Source of the DNA: Alkalimonas collagenimarina
GTDB taxonomy: Bacteria; Pseudomonadota; Gammaproteobacteria; Enterobacterales; Alteromonadaceae
Assembly (NCBI RefSeq): GCF_030717845.1
Contig: NZ_JAUZVZ010000028.1
Location: forward strand, 1-49,723
DNA: 49,723 nucleotides
Reading direction: 5' to 3'
Each line of letters starts with the position of its first letter. Position 1 is the first letter of the stretch. Below are positions 22,990 to 32,112 of the stretch, in pieces. Under the pieces are notes generated by a model. It did no database searches and was not told where the DNA came from. It saw only the letters and a list, made by a program, of their open reading frames with translations. The translations under genes were made by a program, and so were the position numbers.

Positions 22990-24798
22990 TTAATGGGTAC
23001 TGCGCTGCCGGCAAGGACGCCATTGCTCAAAGCGCTGTGTATCCGATACAGTTAACTGAGCGACCTGAGCCGGAGCTTGCACCAGAGTTATCGGGCGTTC
23101 CAGACAGCGGTCACGTCGAAAGCACAGTAGAGATAGTGTTTCTTGTTGCGGCAAGCGCTGCAACAACTCTGAGATGCTGTCGCTGCTGACCCGGTAACCC
23201 GCAATTGCCAACAACTCATCGCCCACCATCAAACCAGCTTGATGCGCCGGCCCACCGTGGTAAACCGCTGTGAGGGTCAGTCCGGCACTGCTGGCTTTGT
23301 ATTGTGCACCTAACCAAGCGCCGTTATATGTTTCTTGCTTGCCATCGACATCATCCGGTTTGGTGACCGGACGGGTGCTAAGCTCCAAACCAAGTAACGG
23401 CACTAAATCAGCCAATGGGATATCAATGGCTTGCTCAGTCCAGGATGTGACTAGTGCGCTTAGGTCAAACAGTTGCCATTGTTGCAAAATGCTTTGCACC
23501 GCCTGATCGGGTGTACCTGTCTCTTTATACTGCTGCCACATTTTTTGCATCAATTGCACTAAAGAATACCCTTGCTGATGCAAGGCTGCATCTAAGGCGA
23601 GTGCGACCAAGGCCCCTTTAGCGTAGTAACTGCTGATCGCATTGACCGCGTTCTCATCTTGCTTATAGAACTTAGTCCAGGCATCAAAGCTACTATCTGT
23701 CAGGGCTTGCACGGTATTACTTGGGTTACGCGTGACTCTGGTGATGGTTGTTTCGAGTGTTTTTAAGTAAGCGTCCTCGTCGATTAAGCCACTGCTGAAC
23801 AAAGCTTGATCATCAAAGTAGGACGTAAAGCCTTCATAGATCCACAATTGGCGACTGTACTGCTCGGCTGCCAGTTGATAGGGATGAAAATCTGCCGGTT
23901 TTAACCGCTTGACCCACCAGGTATGCAGATACTCATGGCTGCATAGGCTCAAAAAGGTTTGGTAGTCTTTCGAAATAGTGTTGGGGGTATCTGGCGCACT
24001 CAATTGCGGAGCTGGTAAGTCGTAACGACTGCACAGCAGTAAGGTAGAAGCGCAGTGCTCCAGGCCACCAAAACCGGAGTCGGTCACCCAGCATAAAAAC
24101 CAGTATTCGGTTAGATCCGTTGGCAAGCCATCGAAGATTTGCCGTTGTTGCAAGCAAATACGCTCCAGATCTGCCGTTATTCTCGCTTGGTCGGTTAGGT
24201 TGTTGCCACTAATGACCAGATAATGTGCCCTCTTATCCACTTCAAACTCTGTCAGGGTGAATACACCGAGCAGGATAGGGCTATCAATAAGTTGTGAGTA
24301 ATTCTCTGCCTGATAATCACCAAAACCAAGCGGTTTTGTCGAAGCAAGGCGAGGTAGAGCGGTGGCAACGCGCCATGCTTGAGCCTCGTTAGCGCTGGGT
24401 GCTACCAGCGTGAGTTGGTGCGGCTGTTGCTCATAACCAAGCACCGAGAAGCAGAGACAAGCAGGATTTAGGATCGCTACTTCATCATCGATATACGCGG
24501 CCCTGACTGAGCGATCGAAAGCGTAAACGGTATAAGTTAGCTGGACAGTTTTCCCACTATGCTGCAGTTGCCAACGTTGCTTATCTAGTTTATGCAGCGG
24601 CAAAGTACCAGCTGTATCGGAAGCGGCTATACTGACAATATTACGGGCAAAGTCACGGATCATATAACTGCCGGGGATCCATGCCGGTAAGCAAAATTGC
24701 AACGGTTCGGCTGATGTGGGCGTCACGGTTAATTTGATTTCAATAAGATGCGCGGCCAGATCGATGCACCGAAGCTGGTATTGGATTGCTGCCTTCAT
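22990..24798 (-). CDS. Peptidase M61 family (glycyl aminopeptidase-like)
   Basis: About 602 residues in the usual M61 order: N-terminal beta domain (RCIDLAAHLIEIKLTV, WIPGSYMIRDFARNI), the gluzincin core with HEYLHTWWVKRLKP near residue 290 and WIYEGFTSYFDD about 30 residues later supplying the third ligand, then a C-terminal PDZ domain (GGPAHQAGLMVGDELLAIAG). The family removes glycine or alanine from peptides. No signal peptide is seen, so it is probably cytosolic. I prefer ATG 24798 over the TTG 21 bp upstream because GAGG precedes it. It converges with the M23 gene, with one base between the stop codons. Confidence 0.92.
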   Translation of the reverse strand: MKAAIQYQLRCIDLAAHLIEIKLTVTPTSAEPLQFCLPAWIPGSYMIRDFARNIVSIAASDTAGTLPLHKLDKQRWQLQHSGKTVQLTYTVYAFDRSVRAAYIDDEVAILNPACLCFSVLGYEQQPHQLTLVAPSANEAQAWRVATALPRLASTKPLGFGDYQAENYSQLIDSPILLGVFTLTEFEVDKRAHYLVISGNNLTDQARITADLERICLQQRQIFDGLPTDLTEYWFLCWVTDSGFGGLEHCASTLLLCSRYDLPAPQLSAPDTPNTISKDYQTFLSLCSHEYLHTWWVKRLKPADFHPYQLAAEQYSRQLWIYEGFTSYFDDQALFSSGLIDEDAYLKTLETTITRVTRNPSNTVQALTDSSFDAWTKFYKQDENAVNAISSYYAKGALVALALDAALHQQGYSLVQLMQKMWQQYKETGTPDQAVQSILQQWQLFDLSALVTSWTEQAIDIPLADLVPLLGLELSTRPVTKPDDVDGKQETYNGAWLGAQYKASSAGLTLTAVYHGGPAHQAGLMVGDELLAIAGYRVSSDSISELLQRLPQQETLSLLCFRRDRCLERPITLVQAPAQVAQLTVSDTQRFEQWRPCRQRSTH

Positions 24799-24857
24799 AT
24801 ATACTGAAGCCTCTTTCAATTAGTCTCTAACCTATTGTATCACGAGAAGGAAACATA

Positions 24858-25205
24858 ATGGCTGAGGAAACAATTTTCAGTAAAATCGTGCGTCGTGAAA
24901 TCCCTGCAGACATCCTGTATCAAGATGAACTGGTGACGGCATTTCGTGACATTAATCCACGTGCGCCTACGCATATTCTGATTATTCCAAATACACTTAT
25001 CCCGACAGTCAATGATGTAACCGCAGAGCACGAAGCGGCATTGGGGCGGTTATTTACTGTTGCCCGCAAACTAGCTGCAGAGCAGGGGATTTCAGACAAT
25101 GGTTATCGCTTGATTGTGAACTGCAATCAGCATGGGGGCCAGGAGGTTTACCATATCCATATGCACCTTGTCGGTGGCCATGCGCTTGGGCCTATGCTGA
25201 GTTAA
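24858..25205 (+). CDS. HIT-family purine nucleoside phosphoramidase (HinT-like)
   Basis: A 115-residue histidine-triad protein. [19 protein letters not shown] at the start and the triad HIHMHLVGG near residue 100 are diagnostic, and [15 protein letters not shown] is the nucleotide-binding block. HinT hydrolyses AMP-lysine and related phosphoramidates. It is divergent from the M61 gene; AGAAGGAAA precedes the ATG. Confidence 0.95.
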   Translation: MAEETIFSKIVRREIPADILYQDELVTAFRDINPRAPTHILIIPNTLIPTVNDVTAEHEAALGRLFTVARKLAAEQGISDNGYRLIVNCNQHGGQEVYHIHMHLVGGHALGPMLS

Positions 25206-25353
25206 TTATGCTGGCGTAAAAGCCCACAAGGTCAGACATTGTATTCTGTGTTTCACTGCGATTGTGTTTCAACAGTGATGCAGTACAATGCGCGCCCGCT
25301 TTAGTTCGTTTTACTTGGGTAAACACAGCCTGAGGTTGATATTGGAAGACACC

Positions 25354-25764
25354 ATGGATCAAGATGCATTAATCGCCAAACGCATGCAACATGCCATTAC
25401 CCGAGTGACCCGGACTGTATTTCCCGGCCGAACCAATCACCACAATACCTTGTTTGGTGGTGAAGCCTTAGCATGGATGGATGAGGCGGCTTTTATTGCC
25501 GCGACGCGCTTTTGCCGTAAACCCTTGGTCACGGTATCGTCGGACCGTGTCGATTTTAAAGAGTCTATTCCGGCAGGAACTCTGGTTGAACTGGTTGCGA
25601 AAGTGGATCACGTTGGTCGAACCAGTATCAAGGTACAGGTGGATATCTTTTTAGAACATATGTACGAGGACGATCAACATAAAGCCATTTCAGGTAGTTT
25701 TACCTTTGTGGCCCTTGGCCCGGACCGCAAACCAGTGCCGGTATTGGCAGGTTTTACCGAATAA
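25354..25764 (+). CDS. Acyl-CoA thioesterase, YciA-like hotdog protein
   Basis: A 136-residue single-hotdog thioesterase. NHHNTLFGGEALAWMDEAAF contains the catalytic Asn/Glu-Asp block of the acyl-CoA thioester hydrolase (YciA/BACH) group, and VTVSSDRVDFKESIPAGTLV is the second conserved segment. It hydrolyses acyl-CoA to free fatty acid and CoA. Start ATG at 25354; the frame extends upstream but without family similarity. Confidence 0.88.
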   Translation: MDQDALIAKRMQHAITRVTRTVFPGRTNHHNTLFGGEALAWMDEAAFIAATRFCRKPLVTVSSDRVDFKESIPAGTLVELVAKVDHVGRTSIKVQVDIFLEHMYEDDQHKAISGSFTFVALGPDRKPVPVLAGFTE

Positions 25765-25884
25765 GGTGCAGCCAGGAGGGGCGCATAGCGTCCCTTACTG
25801 TTTGAAGAGTATTCAAGCTGTTCACTTGACTTTGTTAACAAAATAGCTAATCTGGTTCTACCAGTTATCGTTTATCGGTGTTTC

Positions 25885-26367
25885 ATGAAGTCAGCTCAAC
25901 AGTGGTTTGATGACTACGCGATCAGTCATCAGAACCCAGTGAATAAGCTCATTCATTGGATCGCGGTTCCTCTGATCTATGCCTGTGTATTTGGGCTGTT
26001 ATGGTCTATCCCTATGCCCTTTGCTGGCCTGGCTGAGAATAGTATCAACTGGGCGATGCTGGTGTGTTTGCCTGTGCTGATTTTTTATTTCAGTTTATCT
26101 TTTTCCCTTGGTGCTGGCATGACCTTGGTGACCGCTCTGGTATTTACACTGCTACGTTGGCATGAACTTCATATAGAGTGGGGCCTGTGGCTTAGTAGCT
26201 TGGTGGTGTTTGTTCTTATGTGGGTGTTGCAGTTTATTGGTCATCATATTGAAGGTAAAAAACCTTCTTTTTTTCAGGATCTATGTTTTTTATTGATAGG
26301 ACCAGCCTGGTTACTGAGCTTTATTTTGCAAGCGGTTGGTATCCGCTATCAGAAGCGATGCGACTAA
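25885..26367 (+). CDS. Mpo1-like (DUF962) membrane protein
   Basis: A 160-residue membrane protein with about four hydrophobic helices. WFDDYAISHQNPVNKLIHWI at the start with its two histidines and QFIGHHIEGKKPSFFQDL near residue 115 are the signature of the DUF962/YGL010w family. In yeast Mpo1 is an iron-dependent dioxygenase of 2-hydroxy fatty acids; whether the bacterial members do the same is inference. It stands as a single gene. Confidence 0.88.
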   Translation: MKSAQQWFDDYAISHQNPVNKLIHWIAVPLIYACVFGLLWSIPMPFAGLAENSINWAMLVCLPVLIFYFSLSFSLGAGMTLVTALVFTLLRWHELHIEWGLWLSSLVVFVLMWVLQFIGHHIEGKKPSFFQDLCFLLIGPAWLLSFILQAVGIRYQKRCD

Positions 26368-26415
26368 TGTCGGCTCTGACAAGTCCAAGCGGTATTCACT
26401 CTCGCTGTGCTCAGG

Positions 26416-26421
26416 TATAAT
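26416..26421 (+). promoter_or_regulatory. -10 element of the two-component operon
   Basis: A perfect TATAAT lies 32 bp before the kinase start. The best -35, TTCACT (26395-26400), is at a short 15-bp spacing. Confidence 0.4.
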
Positions 26422-26452
26422 TTAGCAATGATGTTGTAAATCGGCTTTTATT

Positions 26453-27532
26453 TTGTTCAAAAACATAGACGACCATAATCAGCAGTTTTGGATCCTACAT
26501 ACGTTAGGTTGGATCGGCTTTGCGGTGGTGCATTATTTGGGCTCATTAGTTCATGAAATGCGCGATGCGTATCTGATGGTGGTTGCGCTTGATGCTTATG
26601 TCGGCTGGTTGCTGACCATTCCATTACGCTACATTTACCAACGAACCTGGTCATGGCATCCGGTAAAAATGGTGCTGACCGTTCTGTTGCTTGCAACGCT
26701 GGTCGCCGTGCTTTGGACCATCGTGAAAAACTACAGTTATTGGGAAATCTATCGGCATGGTTTTCAGCCAAAAAACCTCAGTTGGTTGCAGCAATACCTG
26801 CGTCAAACACCGGTTTCTTTCTATGTGATTCTTAGCTGGAGCGGCATGTATTTTGGCATCAAATACTACCAAACCTTACAGCGGGAAAAACAAAAACTAC
26901 TGACCGCGACCAATAGGGCGCATGAGGCTCAACTTAAGATGTTGCGCTATCAGCTCAATCCACATTTTTTATTCAATACACTCAATGCAATTTCAACTCT
27001 GGTGCTGACCAACGAGAACAATACCGCTGAAAAGATGGTGACACGGTTAAGTGACTTCTTACGCTACTCATTGTATAAAGATCCGATTAAAAAAGTACCT
27101 CTGCAGCAAGAAATCAGTGCTGCCCGGTTGTATCTTGAAATTGAAAAGGTCCGCTTTTCTGAGCGTCTTAAAGTTCACTTTGAAATTTCTGAAGATGCTA
27201 GTCAGGCCTTGGTGCCGAGTTTAATTTTGCAACCATTAATTGAAAATGCCATTAAGTATGCGGTTGCAACTCAGATTGATGGCGGGCATATTGCTATTTC
27301 GGCAAAAAAATTCGGTCATGACTTATTGCTGGAAGTAGCTGATAATGGCCCGGGTGTTCCTTTGGATGATGGTTTGCCTAAATCTGAGCACAGTGGTGTT
27401 GGGCTGGTCAATACCAGAGAGCGTTTAGCTGCTTTGTACGATAATAATTTTTCTTTGGTGCTTACGCACAACGACCCGCAGGGTTTGAAAGTCAATATAC
27501 GCCTGCCCTATGAACTTGAAGCGACGGAATAA
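26453..27532 (+). CDS. LytS/YehU-type sensor histidine kinase
   Basis: A 359-residue kinase. Four membrane helices in the first 150 residues have short loops, so no large periplasmic sensor is present. The His_kinase domain shows RYQLNPHFLFNTLNAISTLV (phospho-acceptor His near residue 174) and the HATPase part LILQPLIENAIKYAV, ADNGPGVPLDD and GVGLVNTRERLAALY. It phosphorylates the LytTR regulator encoded 3 bp downstream. The start is taken as TTG because no in-frame ATG precedes the first helix; the binding site is weak. Confidence 0.9.
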   Translation: MFKNIDDHNQQFWILHTLGWIGFAVVHYLGSLVHEMRDAYLMVVALDAYVGWLLTIPLRYIYQRTWSWHPVKMVLTVLLLATLVAVLWTIVKNYSYWEIYRHGFQPKNLSWLQQYLRQTPVSFYVILSWSGMYFGIKYYQTLQREKQKLLTATNRAHEAQLKMLRYQLNPHFLFNTLNAISTLVLTNENNTAEKMVTRLSDFLRYSLYKDPIKKVPLQQEISAARLYLEIEKVRFSERLKVHFEISEDASQALVPSLILQPLIENAIKYAVATQIDGGHIAISAKKFGHDLLLEVADNGPGVPLDDGLPKSEHSGVGLVNTRERLAALYDNNFSLVLTHNDPQGLKVNIRLPYELEATE

Positions 27533-27535
27533 ATA

Positions 27536-28354
27536 ATGCTTAAGGTATTAGTAATTGATGACGAGCCGCTGGCCCGTAAAGGGATGCTTTTTCGGCTTGG
27601 TAGTTTTCCCGAACTAAACGTTGTGGCTGAGTGCGGCAATGGCAAAGAAGCTCTGGAGGCTATTCAGCAGCATCAACCAGACTTGATTTTCCTTGATGTG
27701 GAAATGCCAGGTATGGATGGATTTGCCGTGCTCGAGCAACTGAAACAACTTAACTTTACCTTGCCGTATGTTATTTTTGTTACCGCTTATGATCATTACG
27801 CGCTGGCCGCCTTTGATGTCAATGCAATTGACTATGTCTTAAAGCCAGTTGAGGCAGAACGCTTGGCCGCGGCAGTGAACAAGGCCATGCAAGCGATAGG
27901 CAGTAAAGATGATCAAAAACACAAAAGCCAATTGGCTGAAGTGGTGTCCCGCTTAACTGGCGATGCACCTGAAACCATACTTGAGCGGCTGGATAAATCG
28001 GAACCGGTGGTTGATTCTCGCTTTCCTGAAGCCATCAGTATTAAAGACAGTGGTGAAATTACACGGGTGCCGGTTATTGAAATTGATTGGGTGGATGCCG
28101 CTGGTGATTACATGTGCATTCATACCAAAGATGGGCAAACCCATATTTTACGTAAAACCATGAAAGAGCTTGAACAGGAGCTCGATCCCCGGTTGTTTGT
28201 TCGGGTGCATCGCTCAGCCATTGTCAATGTGCATACCATCGTTAAACTTCAAATGCTGCCCAATGGCGAGCATCAACTGGTACTTAGCAACCAACAAACG
28301 ATCAAAGTGAGCCGTAGCTACAAAGATCGAGTCAAGCAGGTCTTTAATCATTAG
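27536..28354 (+). CDS. LytTR-family response regulator
   Basis: A 272-residue regulator. The receiver domain (residues 1-120) has VLVIDDEPLARKGM with the acidic pair, the phospho-acceptor Asp in LIFLDVEMPGMDGFA near residue 56, the Thr in FVTAYDHYAL and Lys in YVLKPVEAE. The C-terminal LytTR DNA-binding domain contains DWVDAAGDYMCIHTKDG, LRKTMKELEQEL and FVRVHRSAIVNVHTIVKL. Partner of the adjacent kinase. Target genes are unknown. The 3' end overlaps the convergent pfkA gene by 11 bp. Confidence 0.94.
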   Translation: MLKVLVIDDEPLARKGMLFRLGSFPELNVVAECGNGKEALEAIQQHQPDLIFLDVEMPGMDGFAVLEQLKQLNFTLPYVIFVTAYDHYALAAFDVNAIDYVLKPVEAERLAAAVNKAMQAIGSKDDQKHKSQLAEVVSRLTGDAPETILERLDKSEPVVDSRFPEAISIKDSGEITRVPVIEIDWVDAAGDYMCIHTKDGQTHILRKTMKELEQELDPRLFVRVHRSAIVNVHTIVKLQMLPNGEHQLVLSNQQTIKVSRSYKDRVKQVFNH

Positions 28355-29339
28355 CTACTTGCTGTTGCCAGTTTAGCAGATAAGGATCGATGTTTTTCTT
28401 ACCCTCACCGGTTAGCTCCAGAGGAAATAAACCAGCCTGATGATTGACTTCACCGGCCATCATCAGGTGAGCTCCTTGCATCAGTTGCTCAACCGCATAG
28501 GCACCTAGCTTGGTGGCTAAAATTCTATCCGCACCTACAGGCGAGCCTCCTCGTTGAATATGGCCTAAAACACAAGCCCGGCATTCAATACCGATAGCTT
28601 CGCTCAAGTCTGCTGCTAAGGCGGTACTGCCACCGGGGTAACAATGCTCTGCCATCACAATGATGTAACTACTTTTGCCTTTAATGAGCTGTGCATGCTG
28701 TATAGGACGAATGACTGAATCGAGCTGGCCCTTTTTCAGCAAACCAAGTTCCGGGCAAATAATTTGTTCCGCACCACAGGCGATACCTGCTGATAAAGCG
28801 ATAAAACCACTGTGTCGTCCCATCAATTCAACCAAAAAAATGCGCTCAAAGGCATCGGCGGTATCACGGATTTTATCAATGGCATCCAGGGCGGTATCAA
28901 TAGCAGTGGCATAACCGATGGTTGCATCCGTTCCATCTACATCGTTATCGATAGTGCCGGGCAAGCCAATGAGTTGTCCTTTATAAAATGGTGCTATCGC
29001 CATGGCTCCGCGGAAGCTGCCATCACCACCAATCACCAGTAATGCATCAAGCTGCAATTGATGCAAGGTACCGGCCGCTGTTCGTGCGCCATCCTCCGTA
29101 TGCAATGCCGGACAACGGGCGCTTTTTAAAATGGTACCGCCAAGTTGAATAATGTGCTGGACATGATATGGCAACAGCGTTCTGTGCTCTCCATCAATCA
29201 AGCCATTGAAGCCATGCGAAAAGCCGACCACTTCAATTTCTTTAGCAGCTGCTGTTAATACAACAGAGCGAATACAGGCATTCATACCAGGCGCATCACC
29301 ACCTGAGGTTAGTACACCGATACGTTTAATGGTCGACAT
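28344..29339 (-). CDS. pfkA: 6-phosphofructokinase
   Basis: A 331-residue ATP-type PFK. IGVLTSGGDAPGMNACIRSV at the N-terminus, VIGGDGSFRGAMAIA (Gly after GGD, as in ATP-dependent enzymes), GLPGTIDNDVDGTDATIGY with the catalytic Asp, VELMGRHSGFIALSAGI and VLGHIQRGGSPVGADRI are all intact. It phosphorylates fructose-6-phosphate. Its presence with a full Entner-Doudoroff operon means both glycolytic routes should be possible. Convergent overlap with the LytTR gene. Confidence 0.95.
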   Translation of the reverse strand: MSTIKRIGVLTSGGDAPGMNACIRSVVLTAAAKEIEVVGFSHGFNGLIDGEHRTLLPYHVQHIIQLGGTILKSARCPALHTEDGARTAAGTLHQLQLDALLVIGGDGSFRGAMAIAPFYKGQLIGLPGTIDNDVDGTDATIGYATAIDTALDAIDKIRDTADAFERIFLVELMGRHSGFIALSAGIACGAEQIICPELGLLKKGQLDSVIRPIQHAQLIKGKSSYIIVMAEHCYPGGSTALAADLSEAIGIECRACVLGHIQRGGSPVGADRILATKLGAYAVEQLMQGAHLMMAGEVNHQAGLFPLELTGEGKKNIDPYLLNWQQQVAND

Positions 29340-29580
29340 GCAAGACTCCGTTTTTTTATCGATTGTGTTTTGTACACCATAGTACCTGAGTGTAGCAAAT
29401 AGCCACTATGATCAAATTGATCCTGCTCAAGTAGAGTTGAGTACAAAGGAACGAAAGCAGAAGACTTTGTCACCAAAATCGGTGAAAATACGCAGGCTTT
29501 CATCTTGGTACTGCGACGCTAAAGCGTCGGCTTGCTTTAACCATATTCTCTCACAGCACGAGCTATCGGAACGACTAACT

Positions 29581-30546
29581 ATGCATCAAGCCTCCGGCCG
29601 TACTTTACTCGGCTTCTCTCTGGCATTAACCACCGCTGTGCTATGGGGCATACTGCCTCTTGCCTTGAAGATACTGCTTGAGTTAATGACGGCAAGTACG
29701 TTAACCGCTATACGGTTTTTAGTTGCGGCCGTCATGGTGGGAGGATGGTTGTGGTGGCGCAAACAATTGCCCAATTTGCGACTGTTAAGTCGGCAGGGCA
29801 TGCTGCTGTTGCTGATTGCTATTATAGGCTTGTTGGCCAACTATCTGATGTACATGTCTGGTTTGGCCTACCTGACCGCAGAGACGGGGCAGTTGCTGAT
29901 ACAATTGGCCCCATTTTTAATGATGATTGGTGGTGTCTGGTTATTTAAAGAACGTTTACTGTTTTGGCAGAAAGTCGGTGCTTTCATTCTGGTGAGCGGT
30001 TTATTGTTGTTTTTTAATGATCGTTTAGTGAGTCTATTGCTTGAGGTATCTGACGAGAGCTTAGGAGTGCTACTGATCATTGGGGCTGGCATTACCTGGG
30101 CGGCCTATGCTTTGGCGCAAAAGCAGTTGTTGGTGCATTACAGTTCCAAGCAAATTATGTATGTGATCTACGTGGCTGGCATGATTGCATTTATCCCAGT
30201 TTCAGATTTCTCCCCGTTGTTTCACCTTTCAGGCTGGCACTGGTTGTTTTTACTGTTTTGCTGCTTAAATACGGTGATTGCTTACGGTGCCTTTGCTGAA
30301 GCTTTGCACCATTGGGAGGCATCGAAGGTTAGTGCTGTGCTGGCGATCACACCACTGGTAACCATTGTTTTGGCGAATTTACTCGCTTGGTTTAACCCTG
30401 ACTGGTTGACACCAGAGCCGTTGAATCTTCTGGCTTGGCTTGGTGCTTTGATGGTGGTTGCTGGCTCTATGACCACAGCCTTATCGCCTCTTTGGGTCAG
30501 CTACACAGCAAAACGCCGCAGTGCAAAGCTGCGGCGTTTTGAATAA
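29581..30546 (+). CDS. EamA/DMT-family transporter
   Basis: About 321 residues with ten membrane helices in two EamA repeats (residues about 10-145 and 160-305): LALTTAVLWGILPLALKILL in the first and GAGITWAAYALAQKQLL in the second. Substrate cannot be read; relatives export amino acids or other metabolites. I chose the ATG at 29581, since the upstream extension of the frame is unlike a membrane protein. The last codons (SAKLRRFE) overlap the terminator hairpin at 30511-30540. Confidence 0.88.
   Translation: MHQASGRTLLGFSLALTTAVLWGILPLALKILLELMTASTLTAIRFLVAAVMVGGWLWWRKQLPNLRLLSRQGMLLLLIAIIGLLANYLMYMSGLAYLTAETGQLLIQLAPFLMMIGGVWLFKERLLFWQKVGAFILVSGLLLFFNDRLVSLLLEVSDESLGVLLIIGAGITWAAYALAQKQLLVHYSSKQIMYVIYVAGMIAFIPVSDFSPLFHLSGWHWLFLLFCCLNTVIAYGAFAEALHHWEASKVSAVLAITPLVTIVLANLLAWFNPDWLTPEPLNLLAWLGALMVVAGSMTTALSPLWVSYTAKRRSAKLRRFE
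30511..30540. terminator. Bidirectional terminator overlapping a coding end
   Basis: AAACGCCGCAG (30511-30521) pairs perfectly with CTGCGGCGTTT (30529-30539) around TGCAAAG. It is A-rich on one side and T-rich on the other, so it can stop both the EamA gene (+), inside whose last codons it lies, and pyk (-), which ends at 30561. Confidence 0.88.
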
Positions 30547-30560
30547 TCAAAGAATGTAAT

Positions 30561-31997
30561 TTATTTCACTTGAACTACTTTGCAGGTATTGGAGGCGCCA
30601 ATGGTCTCCATTTGATCACCATGAGTCAGGATAACTAAATCACCGCTCTTCAACTCGGCTGCTTTTGCAATGCATTGAATGGCAGCATGTGACAGCTCAG
30701 TTGGTGCAATCGCCCTGGTATCAAAAAAGGCTGGGTAAACGCCACGGTACAGTGCCATTTTGTTCAATGTTTTTTGGTGACGTGATAACGCAAAAATAGG
30801 CAGTGTCGAAGTGATGCGTGACATCAGCTTGGCGGTATAGCCCGATTCGGTCAGGGCAATGATGGCTTTGACACCCGGTAAGTGGTTAGCGGCATACATG
30901 GCCGACATCGCAACCGCTTCACTTACTTCCGTAAAGGTTTCATCCATGCGGTGCTTGGACACTTTGACGCTCGGATGTTTTTCGGCACCGATACAAACGC
31001 GAGCCATGGCATCGACGGTTTCTGTTGGGTAATCTCCAGCGGCCGTTTCAGCTGAAAGCATTACGGCATCGGTGCCATCAAGCACAGCGTTGGCAACATC
31101 CATGACTTCAGCTCGTGTCGGCATTGGGCTTTCAATCATCGACTCCATCATCTGAGTGGCCGTGATCACGATGCGGTTTAACTGGCGGCTGCGGGCAATA
31201 ATTCGCTTTTGCTGACCTACCAACTCAGCATCGCCAATCTCAACGCCGAGATCGCCACGAGCGACCATCACAGCATCAGAAGCAATGATGATATCATCGA
31301 GCGTGGCGTCATCAGCTACCGCTTCAGCTCGCTCAACCTTCGCCATAATACGGGCTTCTGAGCCTGCTGCCTTGGCGAGTTCTCGGGCCAGACGTAAATC
31401 ATCACCACAACGAGGAAAAGAAACCGCCAGATAATCCACATCCAGCTCTGCTGCTAATTGAATATCCAGCTTATCTTTTTCCGTTAGGGCAGGGGCAGAT
31501 AAACCACCGCCTTGGCGATTGATACCTTTATTGTTGCTAAGCTTGCCTGCAACCGTCACTTTGGTGTGAACCTGGCTGCCTTCGACTGAGGTAACTTGCA
31601 GCTGGATACGTCCGTCATCCAACAGCAAGACATCACCGGTTGAAACATCATCAGGCAGCTCTTTGTAGTCAATCCCAACCTGAGTTTCATTACCTGCACC
31701 TTTCGGCAGGGTCGCGTCCAGAGTAAAGGCTTGACCATGTTTTAAAATAACGGAGTTATTGATGAAGGTTGATACCCGGATTTTTGGACCTTGCAAATCA
31801 CCAAGAATAGCTACATGTGTGTTGGTTGTGGCGGCGGCAGCTCGCACCATTTGAGCGCGTTGTCGGTGATCGTCGGCAGTACCATGAGAGAAGTTGAAGC
31901 GGAATACACTGGCACCTTTTCGAATCAATTGCTCAATGGCATCCTGAGTATTGGTTGCTGGGCCGAGTGTCGCGACAATTTTGGTTCTTCTTGACAT
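30561..31997 (-). CDS. pykA: Pyruvate kinase
   Basis: A 478-residue pyruvate kinase. [20 protein letters not shown] at the start, [13 protein letters not shown], the catalytic lysine block [11 protein letters not shown], metal-binding [12 protein letters not shown] and [20 protein letters not shown] are all present. It converts phosphoenolpyruvate and ADP to pyruvate and ATP. The promoter carries a HexR palindrome overlapping its -35, so HexR repression is expected. The hexR gene lies directly upstream on the same strand but has its own terminator. Confidence 0.96.
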   Translation of the reverse strand: MSRRTKIVATLGPATNTQDAIEQLIRKGASVFRFNFSHGTADDHRQRAQMVRAAAATTNTHVAILGDLQGPKIRVSTFINNSVILKHGQAFTLDATLPKGAGNETQVGIDYKELPDDVSTGDVLLLDDGRIQLQVTSVEGSQVHTKVTVAGKLSNNKGINRQGGGLSAPALTEKDKLDIQLAAELDVDYLAVSFPRCGDDLRLARELAKAAGSEARIMAKVERAEAVADDATLDDIIIASDAVMVARGDLGVEIGDAELVGQQKRIIARSRQLNRIVITATQMMESMIESPMPTRAEVMDVANAVLDGTDAVMLSAETAAGDYPTETVDAMARVCIGAEKHPSVKVSKHRMDETFTEVSEAVAMSAMYAANHLPGVKAIIALTESGYTAKLMSRITSTLPIFALSRHQKTLNKMALYRGVYPAFFDTRAIAPTELSHAAIQCIAKAAELKSGDLVILTHGDQMETIGASNTCKVVQVK

Positions 31998-32017
31998 GGA
32001 GTGCTCCTGAATACGAC

Positions 32018-32056
32018 ATAATAATAGTAGTTGTAGTGTAATGTAATTTTATTACA
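32018..32056 (-). promoter_or_regulatory. pyk promoter with HexR operator
   Basis: TGTAATTTTATTACA (32042-32056) matches the known HexR consensus TGTAATTAAATTACA except at the centre. On the minus strand the -35 TTACAT (32041-32046) overlaps its edge, followed after 17 bp by the -10 TATTAT (32018-32023). Overlap with the -35 fits repression. Confidence 0.8.
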
Positions 32057-32085
32057 GAATACAGACAGTGGCAGAAAATAAATAA

Positions 32086-32105
32086 CAACCAGCCTGAGCT
32101 GGTTG
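32086..32105 (-). terminator. Terminator of hexR
   Basis: CAACCAGC (32086-32093) pairs with GCTGGTTG (32098-32105); on the minus strand it is followed by TTATTTATTT. It separates hexR from pyk transcription. Confidence 0.8.
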
Positions 32106-32112
32106 AGGGTCA

